Numbered from the stretch's first letter, positions 1 through 8,294 are shown. The stretch is DNA of 9,123 bases from Marinospirillum sp. (GCA_007116195.1 SKIX01000139.1:1-9123), one strand, 5' to 3'. Translations and numbers: made by a program. Notes: generated by a model from the sequence alone, not told the origin.

Positions 1-197
1 ACTTCTGCAGGGATGCCCGCTTGACGTGCGCGCTCTAAGCCATAGGCATCAGCTTGATCGCTGATGACGGCAGCTATTTGTCCGCCTAGACCTTCTTCAG
101 ACTCTTGAGCATCAATTAAGGCTTGCAGGTTGCTGCCGTTACCGGAAATCAATACCACTAGCTGACGCGTCTCTGTCGGCTCACTGGTATGGATCAT
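1..197 (-). CDS. purN: Phosphoribosylglycinamide formyltransferase (PurN), N-terminal part, cut by window edge
   Basis: PurN moves a formyl group from 10-formyl-tetrahydrofolate to glycinamide ribonucleotide, the third step of purine synthesis in the cytoplasm. Reading the minus strand from ATG at 197-195 gives 65 residues. They include [16 protein letters not shown] (about residues 13-28), the glycine-rich loop that binds the substrate phosphate, followed by [16 protein letters not shown], a typical PurN segment. The C-terminal two thirds, with the catalytic Asn-His-Asp, lie outside the window. The ATG overlaps the purM stop codon as ATGA (197-194), and an AAGGG ribosome-binding sequence lies inside the end of purM, so the two genes are very likely translationally coupled. 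The short N-terminal extension before the beta-strand ([12 protein letters not shown]) is not part of the conserved fold. The family call is firm. Confidence 0.93.
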   Translation of the reverse strand, partial: MIHTSEPTETRQLVVLISGNGSNLQALIDAQESEEGLGGQIAAVISDQADAYGLERARQAGIPAE

Positions 198-1252
198 GCT
201 TTCAGCCCTTTTATAGTGACCTGTTCTTCGTCAGAGGTGCGTTTTTCAATTTGGCCTAAACGAAAAACTGTTTCACCTTCGGCTTCCAGTTGCTGGGTTA
301 GCTCGGCTGCTTGGTCTGCAGCAACAGCTAGCACCATGCCAATGCCGCAATTAAGAGTGCGGTACATTTCTTTTTCTGGTACCTGGCCTGCTTCCTGCAT
401 CCAATCAAAAACAGCTGGGCGTTGATAGTGGGTTAAGTCTAGGCTGGCTTTGCAATTAGCTGGTAGTACACGGGGGATGTTTTCATAAAGACCGCCCCCG
501 GTGATATGCGAAAGGGCGTGAATACCACTACTGCTTTTCAAAAGTTTGAGCAGAGGTTTAACGTAGATGCGGGTAGGCTCCATAAGTGCCTGGCCGAGCT
601 GTTTGCCATCGCTCAGCTGCATGTCTAAGGAATCACCGCTGACTTCGAGTAGTTTGCGAATTAAGGAGTAGCCATTGGAATGGGGGCCAGAAGAAGCTAG
701 ACCCAGCAAAAGATCACCTTCAGCCACTTGGCTACCATCTAAGACTTCTGACTTTTCGACCACGCCAACACAGAAGCCTGCCAGGTCGTAATCATTGCCT
801 TCATACATGCCGGGCATTTCGGCTGTTTCACCACCTACCAAAGCGCAGCCCGCTAGCTCGCAACCTGTGCCTATACCTGTTACTACGTCAGCGGCAACCT
901 CGACGTTCAGCTTGCCTGTTGCATAGTAATCCAGAAAAAATAGCGGTTCAGCGCCACAAACAATAAGGTCGTTAACACACATGGCGACCAGATCAATACC
1001 GATGGTGTCATGCTGATTTAAATCCATAGCTAAGCGTAGCTTGGTGCCTACACCATCCGTACCGGAAACCAGTAGCGGCTCCTTATAGCCTGCTGGAAGC
1101 TGACAAAGGGCACCGAAACCGCCTAGGCCGCCCATGACCTCTGGGCGTTGAGTTCGCTTGGCGACTCCTTTGATGCGATCTACAAGCGCGTTTCCGGCAT
1201 CGATATCAACACCAGCATCTTTATAGGTAATCGGGGTTTTGCTACGGCTCAT
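194..1252 (-). CDS. purM: Phosphoribosylformylglycinamidine cyclo-ligase (AIR synthase, PurM)
   Basis: PurM uses ATP to close formylglycinamidine ribonucleotide into aminoimidazole ribonucleotide, the fifth step of purine synthesis; the known enzyme is a cytoplasmic dimer. The 352-residue product has the usual length. Visible signatures are [13 protein letters not shown] near residues 8-20, [10 protein letters not shown] at about 63-72 (ATP and phosphate binding), [20 protein letters not shown] at about 92-111, [11 protein letters not shown] at 140-150, [13 protein letters not shown] near 190, and [16 protein letters not shown] in the C-terminal half. The ATG is at 1252-1250 with AGGA about eight bases upstream. 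The stop overlaps the purN start by four bases, so purM-purN form one operon read leftwards. A candidate extended -10 promoter lies at 1314-1322. No PurR-type operator is obvious. The identification is secure. Confidence 0.98.
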   Translation of the reverse strand: MSRSKTPITYKDAGVDIDAGNALVDRIKGVAKRTQRPEVMGGLGGFGALCQLPAGYKEPLLVSGTDGVGTKLRLAMDLNQHDTIGIDLVAMCVNDLIVCGAEPLFFLDYYATGKLNVEVAADVVTGIGTGCELAGCALVGGETAEMPGMYEGNDYDLAGFCVGVVEKSEVLDGSQVAEGDLLLGLASSGPHSNGYSLIRKLLEVSGDSLDMQLSDGKQLGQALMEPTRIYVKPLLKLLKSSSGIHALSHITGGGLYENIPRVLPANCKASLDLTHYQRPAVFDWMQEAGQVPEKEMYRTLNCGIGMVLAVAADQAAELTQQLEAEGETVFRLGQIEKRTSDEEQVTIKGLKA

Positions 1253-1313
1253 GAGGTGTCCTGCAATTAGAAAAAACTGTCAGTAAAATTGGGCAAGGCC
1301 AAAGTTCTCGCGT

Positions 1314-1322
1314 ATTCTAGCA
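1314..1322 (-). promoter_or_regulatory. Candidate extended -10 promoter of purMN
   Basis: The minus strand reads TGCTAGAAT here: a TGn extension followed by TAGAAT, five of six matches to the sigma-70 -10 box. No good -35 box lies 16-18 bases upstream, which is tolerated by extended -10 promoters. The implied transcript would start near 1307 and give a leader of about 55 bases before purM. This is prediction by eye only. Confidence 0.45.
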
Positions 1323-1363
1323 TCCTCAAGCGTCAGGCTCTACGAGCAGGCACTGAATGCGAT

Positions 1364-1382
1364 AAAATTCTAGCTAAATTTT
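1364..1382. repeat. AT-rich inverted repeat upstream of the DUF2066 gene
   Basis: AAAATT (1364-1369), a single unpaired C, the palindrome TAGCTA (1371-1376) and AATTTT (1377-1382) form a nearly perfect dyad. It lies in the divergent purM / DUF2066 intergenic region, 24 bases before the DUF2066 start and beside poor -10-like sequences (GATAAA, TAAAAT). It could be an operator, or simply AT-rich promoter DNA. No known regulator site is recognised. Confidence 0.35.
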
Positions 1383-1406
1383 AATAGTTGAGTTGAGTCA
1401 AGTGGT

Positions 1407-2645
1407 ATGGATAAGGTGAAAATACGGAATATATTTCGGTCAAGGTGTCTGATCGCTTTGTTTGTTTTGTGGGCTTTTAGCTCGGCAGCTCATGCAGAAG
1501 AAAGAGTGGCTCTGTACCGTGCGCAAACCCTGGTTGCAGATACGAGCGATGCAACGCGTGCTGCGGCGGCGAATCAGCTGCTGCATGAGGTCTTGGTTAG
1601 GGTTTCTGGATCGCGCAGGGTGTTAGAACACATGCCTCCGGAGGACTTTGTTGATAGCCTGGCTTTTTATACTGAGCAGCAAGCAGAAGCCGACCCCGAG
1701 CTTTTGATGGCTGATTACCGTGAACACGAAAACTTCGATTTATGGCAGCAGCTGACCAATGCGCAGCGCTGGGTTAGCCAATATGCCTATCAAAGCACGC
1801 GTGAACTCATAGAAAATGAAGAGGGTGAAAATGTAAGGGCGCACCGGTTGGATTTAGAGTTTGATGCCAGTGCTATCAATGCGCTTTTAGAAGAAATGCA
1901 AGCACCTGTCTGGGATGCTCGGCGCCCGAAGACCTTGTTTATGATCGCGCTTCAAGGTCGTCAAGGTCGCTATCTGGTCACCACCTCCAGCAATGAAGCC
2001 TTGGCGCTTAGGCTGCAGGAGCTGATGCAAGAAAGAGGAGTACCCTTGCTGCTGCCTGAGAATGAACAGCTTTTGCCGAGTGACTTGTTGGCTGATATTT
2101 GGCGTGGTGCCAGTAATCAGGTTTTAGAAGGTGTGCGGGCCCTGCAGCCTGATGCTGTTGTTATAGGCCGTATTTATCCAGACTCAGGTAGCTGGGCTAC
2201 TGAGTGGCAGCTCTTCACGGGTTTGGATCGGATCAGGTCTAAGAGTGCTAACTCAACCCTGGGTGAAGCCTTGGGTGAGGGGGTTAATTTCGTTGCTGAG
2301 TCTTTAGCTGAACGTTATGCCAGTTCGCCTGACCAGGGTGCCGGTCATTATCGTATGGCCATTACCAATATCCACGAAGTTGCTCATTTTGCCCAAGTCA
2401 TGGATTATCTAAATGATTTATCTTTAACGAATTCCGTTGAGCTGATCCGGGTTCAGGATCAACAAATCTTATTGGAGCTCAGCCTGCGTGGTGGTATGAA
2501 CCAACTGCGTGCCAATTTGAATTTAGATGGTCGTTTAGCCGAGGAAGCTTTTTATAGCTTGCAGCATTCACGAAACAATGACGAAAGCTTTTCTTCTGCT
2601 GAGCCTATCCGAGTAGACGGCTGGTTTCGTTGGCAAGATCAGTAG
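1407..2645 (+). CDS. DUF2066 domain-containing protein, probably exported
   Basis: This is a 412-residue protein of unknown function. Residues 1-30 form a classic signal peptide: basic start (KVKIR, RSR), hydrophobic stretch LIALFVLWAFSS and an AHA|EE cleavage site, so the mature protein should be periplasmic. The following ERVALYRAQTLVADTSDATRAAAANQLLHEVLVRVSG is, from memory, typical of the DUF2066 family in gammaproteobacteria. No catalytic motif, metal site or further membrane segment is visible. The ATG at 1407 is not preceded by a strong ribosome-binding sequence (AGTGG only). The GTG three codons later is a less likely start, as it would shorten the basic region. It ends nine bases before hda, and in pseudomonads a homologue also sits between purM and hda. 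That suggests co-transcription with hda, not a known shared job. Confidence 0.85.
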   Translation: MDKVKIRNIFRSRCLIALFVLWAFSSAAHAEERVALYRAQTLVADTSDATRAAAANQLLHEVLVRVSGSRRVLEHMPPEDFVDSLAFYTEQQAEADPELLMADYREHENFDLWQQLTNAQRWVSQYAYQSTRELIENEEGENVRAHRLDLEFDASAINALLEEMQAPVWDARRPKTLFMIALQGRQGRYLVTTSSNEALALRLQELMQERGVPLLLPENEQLLPSDLLADIWRGASNQVLEGVRALQPDAVVIGRIYPDSGSWATEWQLFTGLDRIRSKSANSTLGEALGEGVNFVAESLAERYASSPDQGAGHYRMAITNIHEVAHFAQVMDYLNDLSLTNSVELIRVQDQQILLELSLRGGMNQLRANLNLDGRLAEEAFYSLQHSRNNDESFSSAEPIRVDGWFRWQDQ

Positions 2646-2654
2646 GGGATTAAG

Positions 2655-3350
2655 ATGTCAGCTCCCATGCAGCTTTCTTTGGGTGTTCACTTGCAAGATG
2701 CAGCTACTTTCAGCAATTTTTATCGGGGCCAAAACCCACCGATCGTTGATTATTTGCCAGAAATGTTGGAGCAACCAGGTTTTCGCTTTGTTTATTTGTG
2801 GGGCAAGCAAGATAGTGGTAAAAGTCATCTCTTGCAGGCGAGTTGCAACTACGCTCATCAACTACAATTAAGCCACTCTTACTTAGCTTGTACACAGGGT
2901 TTGGAGCACCAAATTGAGCGTCTTCATCAGCTGGATCAAGACTTGGTTTGTTTGGATGATCTAGAGCAAGCGCTTGGCAAGCCTGCCTTGGAGGAAGCGC
3001 TTTTTCATGCATTCAATCGGCTTCGTGATCAAGGTAAGATGCTGATAATTACAGCAACAGGCTCCCCAACCAGCTTGCCAGTTCAACTGGCTGACTTGGC
3101 TTCTAGGTTGGCCTGGGGGCTAACCTACCAGCTGCAAGTACTAAATGATGAAGATAAGCTGGCTGCTCTAATTATGCGGGCCCAGCAAAGAGGTTTACAA
3201 ATGCCTGACGAAGTAGCTCGCTATTTGCTGAATAGAAGTACCCGTCGCCTTAGCGGGCTTTTTGCTACTCTGGATCAGCTTGATGAAGCTAGTTTAAAAG
3301 AGAAGCGAAAACTAACGATTCCCTTTGTGCGTCAAGCGTTAAAGTGGTAA
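2655..3350 (+). CDS. hda: DnaA-related regulatory inactivator Hda
   Basis: Hda is an AAA+ protein that, bound to the DNA-loaded beta clamp, triggers hydrolysis of DnaA-bound ATP and so blocks re-initiation (RIDA). The 231-residue product has the expected length. Near the N-terminus is the clamp-binding motif QLSLGV (residues 6-11). Then come Walker A GKQDSGKSH (50-58), Walker B LVCLDD (97-102), LADLASRLAWG (146-155) with the AAA+ arginine region, and the C-terminal sensor-2 region NRSTRRLSGLFATLDQLDEASL (193-214). The ending KRKLTIPFVRQALKW closely resembles the E. coli Hda C-terminus. The ATG at 2655 has an AGGGG ribosome-binding sequence overlapping the upstream stop. Met5 is another possible start, but would leave the clamp motif at the extreme N-terminus. 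It is the second gene of the DUF2066-hda unit. Confidence 0.95.
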   Translation: MSAPMQLSLGVHLQDAATFSNFYRGQNPPIVDYLPEMLEQPGFRFVYLWGKQDSGKSHLLQASCNYAHQLQLSHSYLACTQGLEHQIERLHQLDQDLVCLDDLEQALGKPALEEALFHAFNRLRDQGKMLIITATGSPTSLPVQLADLASRLAWGLTYQLQVLNDEDKLAALIMRAQQRGLQMPDEVARYLLNRSTRRLSGLFATLDQLDEASLKEKRKLTIPFVRQALKW

Positions 3351-3370
3351 TTTGATCCATGAGGCTAGGC

Positions 3371-3399
3371 TTGCAAGCTGTTATGAGTTCAACTATAAA
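3371..3399 (+). promoter_or_regulatory. Candidate sigma-70 promoter for the PAS/GGDEF-like gene
   Basis: A -35 box TTGCAA (3371-3376, four of six) and a -10 box TATAAA (3394-3399, five of six) are separated by 17 bases. The implied start near 3406 gives a leader of about 54 bases before the TTG start. With the 109-base gap after hda, this suggests the gene is not simply part of the hda operon. A second TTGACG at 3401 has no good -10 partner. Confidence 0.5.
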
Positions 3400-3404
3400 G
3401 TTGA
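3389..3404. promoter_or_regulatory. Perfect 6-4-6 palindrome over the -10 box (possible operator)
   Basis: TCAACT (3389-3394), ATAA and AGTTGA (3399-3404) form a perfect inverted repeat. It covers the whole TATAAA -10 box of the predicted promoter, which is where a repressor would block RNA polymerase. The arms do not match an operator I recognise, so operator function is inferred from symmetry and position only. Confidence 0.35.
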
Positions 3405-3459
3405 CGTAAAGGCTGTAAGTCACCTAAACATCTCGTTTTAGCAGCAGAAGGAAAACACC

Positions 3460-4386
3460 TTGGCTAAGATTTCTGAAAAAGAAATTGCCCATATCCTCCA
3501 GCAATCCTTGGATCTGGTATTGGTACTAGATCCAAGCGACCGGAGTCTTTTGTTCGTGAATGAGCACGGTGCGGCCTGGTTGGGTAGGAGCACAGATGAG
3601 CTGCTTGCTCAAGGGCCTTTTGTTTTTCTGCCTGAGTTAACGGATGCAGAATTAGAAAGTCTTCTAGAGAATTTGCAGTTTACAGAACCCGGCGATGGCA
3701 TGACTTTAGTGACACCGGTACGCCGCAACCTGGGTTCAGATCATGATTTTGAATTTCGCGTACAAAAGATCGAATTCGAAGGTCGTAGTTATGTTGTTGC
3801 CAATGGCCGAGATATCGCGGAACGTGTCGCGGTAACTGATCAAGTCCACAACCTGCTGGCTGACGCCCAAATCGAATCCCGGCAAGACAAAACCACTCAT
3901 TTATACCAGCGAGATGCATTCCTGCAGGTGTTTCGTGAGATGCTTGATCAAGTTGGGCCAGATGGCCTGCGCTTAACACTGATCACGATTGACATGAAAA
4001 ACCTGCACGAAATTAATGAGCAGTATGGTCAAAGTGTAGGTGATCGAGTTCTTAAGAATATGGGTAGCCTTTTGCACCACTGTGTTGATAAAGACGATAT
4101 TTGTGCACGTTTTAGTGGTCGCAAGCTGTGTGTTTTATTGCCTAATAAGGGTCAGCAAGATGGCCTGCAGTTGGTCGAAAGAATCAGTAAAACTTTAGCT
4201 AAGGTCAAGTACTCTGAATTCCCAACACTGCGTATCCATTCCAGTGCTGCCGTTGCTGAGTTGCCAGAGCCAGGTGCTCCAGAGTTGCTGCTCGATAAAG
4301 TTATCAGTCGTATGCGTGAGTTGCGTAATAAAGATGTTGCCCATGAAGTGCATCGTTTGGGTTTGCTCAGCTTAGACCTTCCATAA
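3460..4386 (+). CDS. PAS-like sensor with degenerate GGDEF domain, probably not a cyclase
   Basis: The 308-residue cytoplasmic protein has two parts. Residues about 5-125 look like a PAS domain (LDLVLVLDPSDRSLLFVNEHGAAWLGRSTDELLAQ..., ending VVANGRDIAERVAV). Residues about 140-300 follow the GGDEF fold (THLYQRDAFLQVF, LTLITIDMKNLHEINEQYG, VGDRVLKNMGSLL, ICARFSGRKLCVLLPN). The GG(D/E)EF signature is replaced by SGRKL (219-223), removing the acidic metal and catalytic residue. Positions matching the first metal Asp (D178), guanine-contact Asn (N186) and Asp (D195) of active cyclases are kept. It probably cannot make c-di-GMP but might bind a nucleotide. No RxxD inhibitory site, EAL domain or membrane segment is seen. 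The start is TTG at 3460 with AAGGA seven bases upstream; an in-frame stop at 3439-3441 excludes a longer protein. Confidence 0.8.
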   Translation: MAKISEKEIAHILQQSLDLVLVLDPSDRSLLFVNEHGAAWLGRSTDELLAQGPFVFLPELTDAELESLLENLQFTEPGDGMTLVTPVRRNLGSDHDFEFRVQKIEFEGRSYVVANGRDIAERVAVTDQVHNLLADAQIESRQDKTTHLYQRDAFLQVFREMLDQVGPDGLRLTLITIDMKNLHEINEQYGQSVGDRVLKNMGSLLHHCVDKDDICARFSGRKLCVLLPNKGQQDGLQLVERISKTLAKVKYSEFPTLRIHSSAAVAELPEPGAPELLLDKVISRMRELRNKDVAHEVHRLGLLSLDLP

Positions 4387-4410
4387 AAAAAGCCCTTGCG
4401 GGCTTTTTTT
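4385..4410. terminator. Bidirectional intrinsic terminator between convergent genes
   Basis: Seven A, GCCC, loop TTGC, GGGC and seven T form a symmetrical hairpin with a T-run on either strand. It overlaps the stop codons of both flanking genes: TAA at 4384-4386 on the plus strand and TAA at 4411-4409 on the minus strand. It should end transcripts arriving from both sides. Confidence 0.9.
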
Positions 4411-4813
4411 AATCTTCCAATACAGCACCTCGCAATTGCATCGCCCTCCAGCGGCCATAAAGCATGGCTGCAATAAAGAGGGTCGTTGTTAAAAGCACCT
4501 GTATTAAGCCTAGGCTTGCTTTTCCTGGCACAAAAGCAGTCGTTACGCCATTGGTAAAGTAGAGCAGGCTTACAAAGCAAAGCCAGGCATGTGCTCGAGG
4601 TTGCTTAAGCCAAATAAAAGGCAAAAATACAAGTAGAGGCAGCCAGAGTACGGCCAGAATAACGGCAAAGCGTGCTTCTTCTGGTGGTGGGAAAAGCACT
4701 AAACCAGCCAATAAAAGTGCCAGTAGGCCTAGATAACTGGCTAGGGTTAAAAAGCGACTAACGGCTAGTTTAAACTCTAGCTCTTTTTTGGGCAGAGGGC
4801 TTGCTGGTTTCAC
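4409..4813 (-). CDS. DUF2069 small integral membrane protein
   Basis: A 134-residue inner-membrane protein of unknown function with about four hydrophobic segments: LASYLGLLALLLAGLVLF (residues about 25-42), FAVILAVLWLPLLVFLPFIW, AWLCFVSLLYFTNGVTTAFV and LIQVLLTTTLFIAAMLYG. The motif WLKQPRAHAWLCFVSLLYFTNGV fits the DUF2069 family, which sits beside wrbA in related genomes. The start is GTG at 4813-4811, with an AAGGAG ribosome-binding sequence five bases upstream that overlaps the wrbA stop codon (TAAGGAG). It is therefore the last gene of an arsC-wrbA-DUF2069 operon, with a nine-base gap. Its stop lies in the shared terminator. No functional residue can be named. Confidence 0.87.
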   Translation of the reverse strand: MKPASPLPKKELEFKLAVSRFLTLASYLGLLALLLAGLVLFPPPEEARFAVILAVLWLPLLVFLPFIWLKQPRAHAWLCFVSLLYFTNGVTTAFVPGKASLGLIQVLLTTTLFIAAMLYGRWRAMQLRGAVLED

Positions 4814-4822
4814 GAAGACTCC

Positions 4823-5781
<959 letters not shown>

Positions 5782-5858
5782 TAAATTTTTGCCTTTTTCC
5801 TGTCGATGATAAACTTAAGGTATTCTAACCGCCTGCCTGCTGTGAAGGAACCTGGTTC

Positions 5859-7109
5859 ATGCAAAGAATCCTCCTGCTTTACGCCTACCTGCTTAAGTTT
5901 TCAGCGGTAAAAATGCTTGATGCAGTGGTTAAGCGCTTTATTAGTGATGACTGTCCAAGAAATGCAGCGGCCTTGACTTACACCTCTCTGTTTGCAGTTG
6001 TTCCCTTGTTGACGGTTGTTTACTCCATGTTGGCTGCTTTACCTGTGTTTCGGGGCGTTGGTGATGAGTTGCAAGCCATGTTGTTTGATCACTTTGTGCC
6101 AGCAACTGGTGAGGTCGTACAAGACTATATGGGCAGCTTTGCTGAGCAGGCCCGCCAGCTAACTCTGGTCGGTGTTGGCTTTTTAATTTTAACGGCTGGC
6201 TTAATGATCGTTAACATTGAAAAAGCCTTTAATGACATTTGGCGCGTTGAAAAACCTCGTCGTGGCCTTCAAGCTTTTCTGATCTACTGGACAGTCCTAA
6301 CACTGGGGCCTTTACTGCTGGGTGCTGGCTTGGTGTTGAGTTCTTATTTGACTTCGCTGCCCCTGCTAGAGCAGGTTGCAGACCCTATAGGGGGCGGGGT
6401 GGTGCTTTGGAATTACCTGCCTTTTGTTTTCAGTGCGCTAGCATTTACCTTGCTTTATTGGGCTGTTCCTCATTGCCGAGTGCGCTTTAAAGATGCTGCT
6501 CTAGGTGGTGTAACCATGGCCTTTTTGTTTGAGTTGGCGAAAGGGTCTTTTACTTGGTATGTAACCAGCTTTCCCAGCTATGAGCTGGTTTACGGGGCTT
6601 TTGCCGCCTTTCCTTTGTTCCTTCTTTGGATGTATGTGTCTTGGCTACTGATTTTACTTTGTGCAGAGTGGGTTGCTTTACGCGGACTGCTGGAAGAGGA
6701 AAAAGCTCAGGATAAGCTAGAGCCTGGCTTGCAGCTGCTTTTAGTACTGCGCTTGCTATGGGATGCTTTTGGGCGTGGGGAAGGGCTAGAAGAAAATCGA
6801 TTACGTCATTTGGCTGGTAATGAAAATAATGATCTCTGGCAGGAAGAATTAACCTGGTTGCAAGACCGTCATTGGATCGTTTTTGATGCAGAGCGCCACG
6901 AGTGGCTCCCTGGCTGCAACTTTTCTTTAATTAGTTTTGCTGAGGTGCTGGAGCAGCTACCCTGGCGTTTGCCGCCAGTCGAGGCCTGGCCCGAAGCCTT
7001 GAAAGATCTGGTTTTGCTGCAGGACGCTCATTTACAGCTAGAGGCACATCAGAAAATGCTTTTTGATTTGCCAATGAGTCACTTTTTTGAACAAAGGAAA
7101 GCTTTATGA
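5859..7109 (+). CDS. yihY: YihY/BrkB-family inner-membrane protein (formerly called RNase BN)
   Basis: A 416-residue integral membrane protein of the YihY family. The N-terminal conserved region has DDCPRNAAALTYTSLFAVVPLLTVVYSML (residues about 30-58), then about five further hydrophobic segments up to LFLLWMYVSWLLILLCAEWVALRG (about 252-275). Family landmarks are MIVNIEKAFNDIWRVEKPR and SYELVYGAFAAFPLFLLWMY. Residues about 280-416 form a soluble, acidic C-terminal region (GLEENRLRHLAG, WLQDRHWIVFDAERHEWLPG) that may be winged-helix-like and is probably cytoplasmic. The function is unsettled: the old label ribonuclease BN was a misassignment, and a transporter-like role is only guessed. The ATG has AAGGA nine bases upstream. 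It diverges from arsC across a 77-base gap, and its TGA overlaps the next ATG. Confidence 0.92.
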   Translation: MQRILLLYAYLLKFSAVKMLDAVVKRFISDDCPRNAAALTYTSLFAVVPLLTVVYSMLAALPVFRGVGDELQAMLFDHFVPATGEVVQDYMGSFAEQARQLTLVGVGFLILTAGLMIVNIEKAFNDIWRVEKPRRGLQAFLIYWTVLTLGPLLLGAGLVLSSYLTSLPLLEQVADPIGGGVVLWNYLPFVFSALAFTLLYWAVPHCRVRFKDAALGGVTMAFLFELAKGSFTWYVTSFPSYELVYGAFAAFPLFLLWMYVSWLLILLCAEWVALRGLLEEEKAQDKLEPGLQLLLVLRLLWDAFGRGEGLEENRLRHLAGNENNDLWQEELTWLQDRHWIVFDAERHEWLPGCNFSLISFAEVLEQLPWRLPPVEAWPEALKDLVLLQDAHLQLEAHQKMLFDLPMSHFFEQRKAL

Positions 7110-7306
7110 GACGTGCATTGAGTGTATTGCTGCTTTTCATGGGCGGCTTGCTTATTTACTGGGGCTATGATTTGCAGCGGCAGCTGGATACCGAGCTAAT
7201 CCGGCAGGTCACTGGTGAAGGTCCTGAAGCGGTATGGCAGTATTATATAACAGGCTGTGTTGCTTTAATCTTTGGTGGTTATGGGGTTTGGAAGTATCGA
7301 GGTTAG
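7106..7306 (+). CDS. Small two-helix membrane protein, DUF3185-like
   Basis: A 66-residue hydrophobic protein: helix one at about residues 4-20 (ALSVLLLFMGGLLIYWGYD), a polar linker (LQRQLDTELIRQVTGEGPEAVWQYY) and helix two at about 47-62 (ITGCVALIFGGYGVW), ending KYRG. The pattern of a helix, a short TGEGPE-type linker and a second glycine-rich helix resembles DUF3185 proteins, though I am not certain of that family. The ATG overlaps the yihY stop as ATGA (7106-7109), and AAGGA lies seven bases upstream inside yihY, so it is translationally coupled to yihY and may work with it. No catalytic residues are visible. Its stop is only two bases from the tRNA promoter. Confidence 0.78.
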   Translation: MRRALSVLLLFMGGLLIYWGYDLQRQLDTELIRQVTGEGPEAVWQYYITGCVALIFGGYGVWKYRG

Positions 7307-7308
7307 GC

Positions 7309-7336
7309 TTGACACCTGTCAGAGGTTCCTTATAAT
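7309..7336 (+). promoter_or_regulatory. Consensus sigma-70 promoter of tRNA-Ala
   Basis: TTGACA (7309-7314) and TATAAT (7331-7336) match both consensus hexamers exactly, with a 16-base spacer. The expected start is near 7343, leaving about 15 bases of leader to be removed by RNase P. Such strong promoters are usual for stable RNA genes. Confidence 0.9.
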
Positions 7337-7357
7337 ACTGCCAACCTACCGAAGTAA

Positions 7358-7433
<76 letters not shown>

Positions 7434-7456
7434 AAATCACTTAACTCTAAATCTGC

Positions 7457-7480
7457 GGCAAATCCCTTTGCCTTAGTTGT
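7457..7480 (+). terminator. Probable intrinsic terminator after tRNA-Ala
   Basis: GGCAAA (7457-7462), loop TCCC and TTTGCC (7467-7472) form a perfect six-pair hairpin followed by a moderately T-rich stretch (TTAGTTGTT). It lies 23 bases after the tRNA and just before the convergent mrp stop. On the minus strand no T-run follows, so it mainly suits the tRNA transcript. The T-tract is interrupted, so strength is uncertain. Confidence 0.5.
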
Positions 7481-8287
7481 TCATTCCGAAAATGTAATTT
7501 CAGGCCCCTCTTCATCGCTTGGCTCTTCAACCTTTTCGCAAACTCTATTGGCGATAGCAAAGAAGGTTCGTGCTGCAGAGCCTTCGGGATCGCTTTCAAT
7601 GCTGGAAGCGCCGGCATCCATTTGTTGCCTGATACCAAGAGCAAGAGGAAGCTGACCCAGCAGCTCTGTTTGATACTCTTCTGCAATGCGTTGGCCGCCT
7701 CCTTCTCCAAAAAGAGGTTCACTATGGCCACATGCAGAGCAGGTATGCAGGCTCATATTTTCTACTACACCCAAGACAGGGACTTTTACCTGGCGAAACA
7801 TCTCTATGCCACGCTTAGCATCTAAAAGGGCAATGTCTTGGGGTGTAGTAACGATTACCGCGCCACTCACTTTGACTTTTTGTGCCAAGGTCAATTGAAT
7901 ATCACCAGTACCGGGCGGCATATCAATAAGCAGGAAGTCGACATTATCCCAATGTGTTTGGTTGAGCAGCTGCTGAAACGCGCCAGAAGCCATGGGGCCT
8001 CGCCAGATCATCGGTGTTTTTTGATCAACCAAGAAGGCCATAGACATTAACTGAATGCCTTTAGCAATCAAGGGCGTAAACGACTGACCATCGGCTGATT
8101 GAGGCTTCTGATCAGGCTGGATGCCAAACATCTGCGCCTGGCTGGGGCCATAAATATCGGCATCAAGAACGCCAATACGTTTGCCCTGGGCCGCTAAAGC
8201 CAGGGCCAAGTTGGCTGTAACGGTGCTTTTGCCTACACCGCCTTTTCCAGAAGCGACTGCAATGATGTGCTTAACGCCTTGGGTCAC
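7481..8287 (-). CDS. mrp: Mrp/ApbC-family iron-sulfur cluster carrier ATPase, short form
   Basis: Mrp/ApbC (NBP35) proteins are dimeric cytoplasmic P-loop ATPases that carry and hand over iron-sulfur clusters. Seen here (numbering from GTG at 8287; 268 residues): the deviant Walker A GKGGVGKS (14-21), VLDADIYGPS (40-49), LLIDMPPGTGD (119-129), TTPQDIALLDAKRG (147-160), and the cluster-binding CSACGH with CxxC at 183 and 186. E. coli Mrp (about 369 residues) carries an extra N-terminal MIP18/DUF59 domain that is absent here, and there is no room for it upstream. An in-frame ATG at 8317-8315 would add ten residues, but it has no good ribosome-binding sequence and would lie upstream of the predicted transcript start. 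The GTG has GAGGAG seven bases before it, so I prefer it. The end converges on tRNA-Ala. Confidence 0.93.
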   Translation of the reverse strand: MTQGVKHIIAVASGKGGVGKSTVTANLALALAAQGKRIGVLDADIYGPSQAQMFGIQPDQKPQSADGQSFTPLIAKGIQLMSMAFLVDQKTPMIWRGPMASGAFQQLLNQTHWDNVDFLLIDMPPGTGDIQLTLAQKVKVSGAVIVTTPQDIALLDAKRGIEMFRQVKVPVLGVVENMSLHTCSACGHSEPLFGEGGGQRIAEEYQTELLGQLPLALGIRQQMDAGASSIESDPEGSAARTFFAIANRVCEKVEEPSDEEGPEITFSE

Positions 8288-8294
8288 CTGAATT

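Noticed and set aside
2658..3012. Minus- and plus-strand frames of 62-100 codons inside hda
   Set aside because: They are shadows of a well-supported Hda reading frame, with unlikely composition and no family resemblance.
4152..4580. 142-codon minus-strand frame across the convergent terminator
   Set aside because: It overlaps the PAS/GGDEF-like gene, the terminator and the DUF2069 gene in another frame, and its product is rich in Arg, Ser and Cys with no recognisable domain.
5782..5858. Divergent arsC / yihY promoters
   Set aside because: A TAGAAT box faces arsC and a TAAACT-like box faces yihY, but neither has a convincing -35 at the right distance, so no promoter feature is listed.
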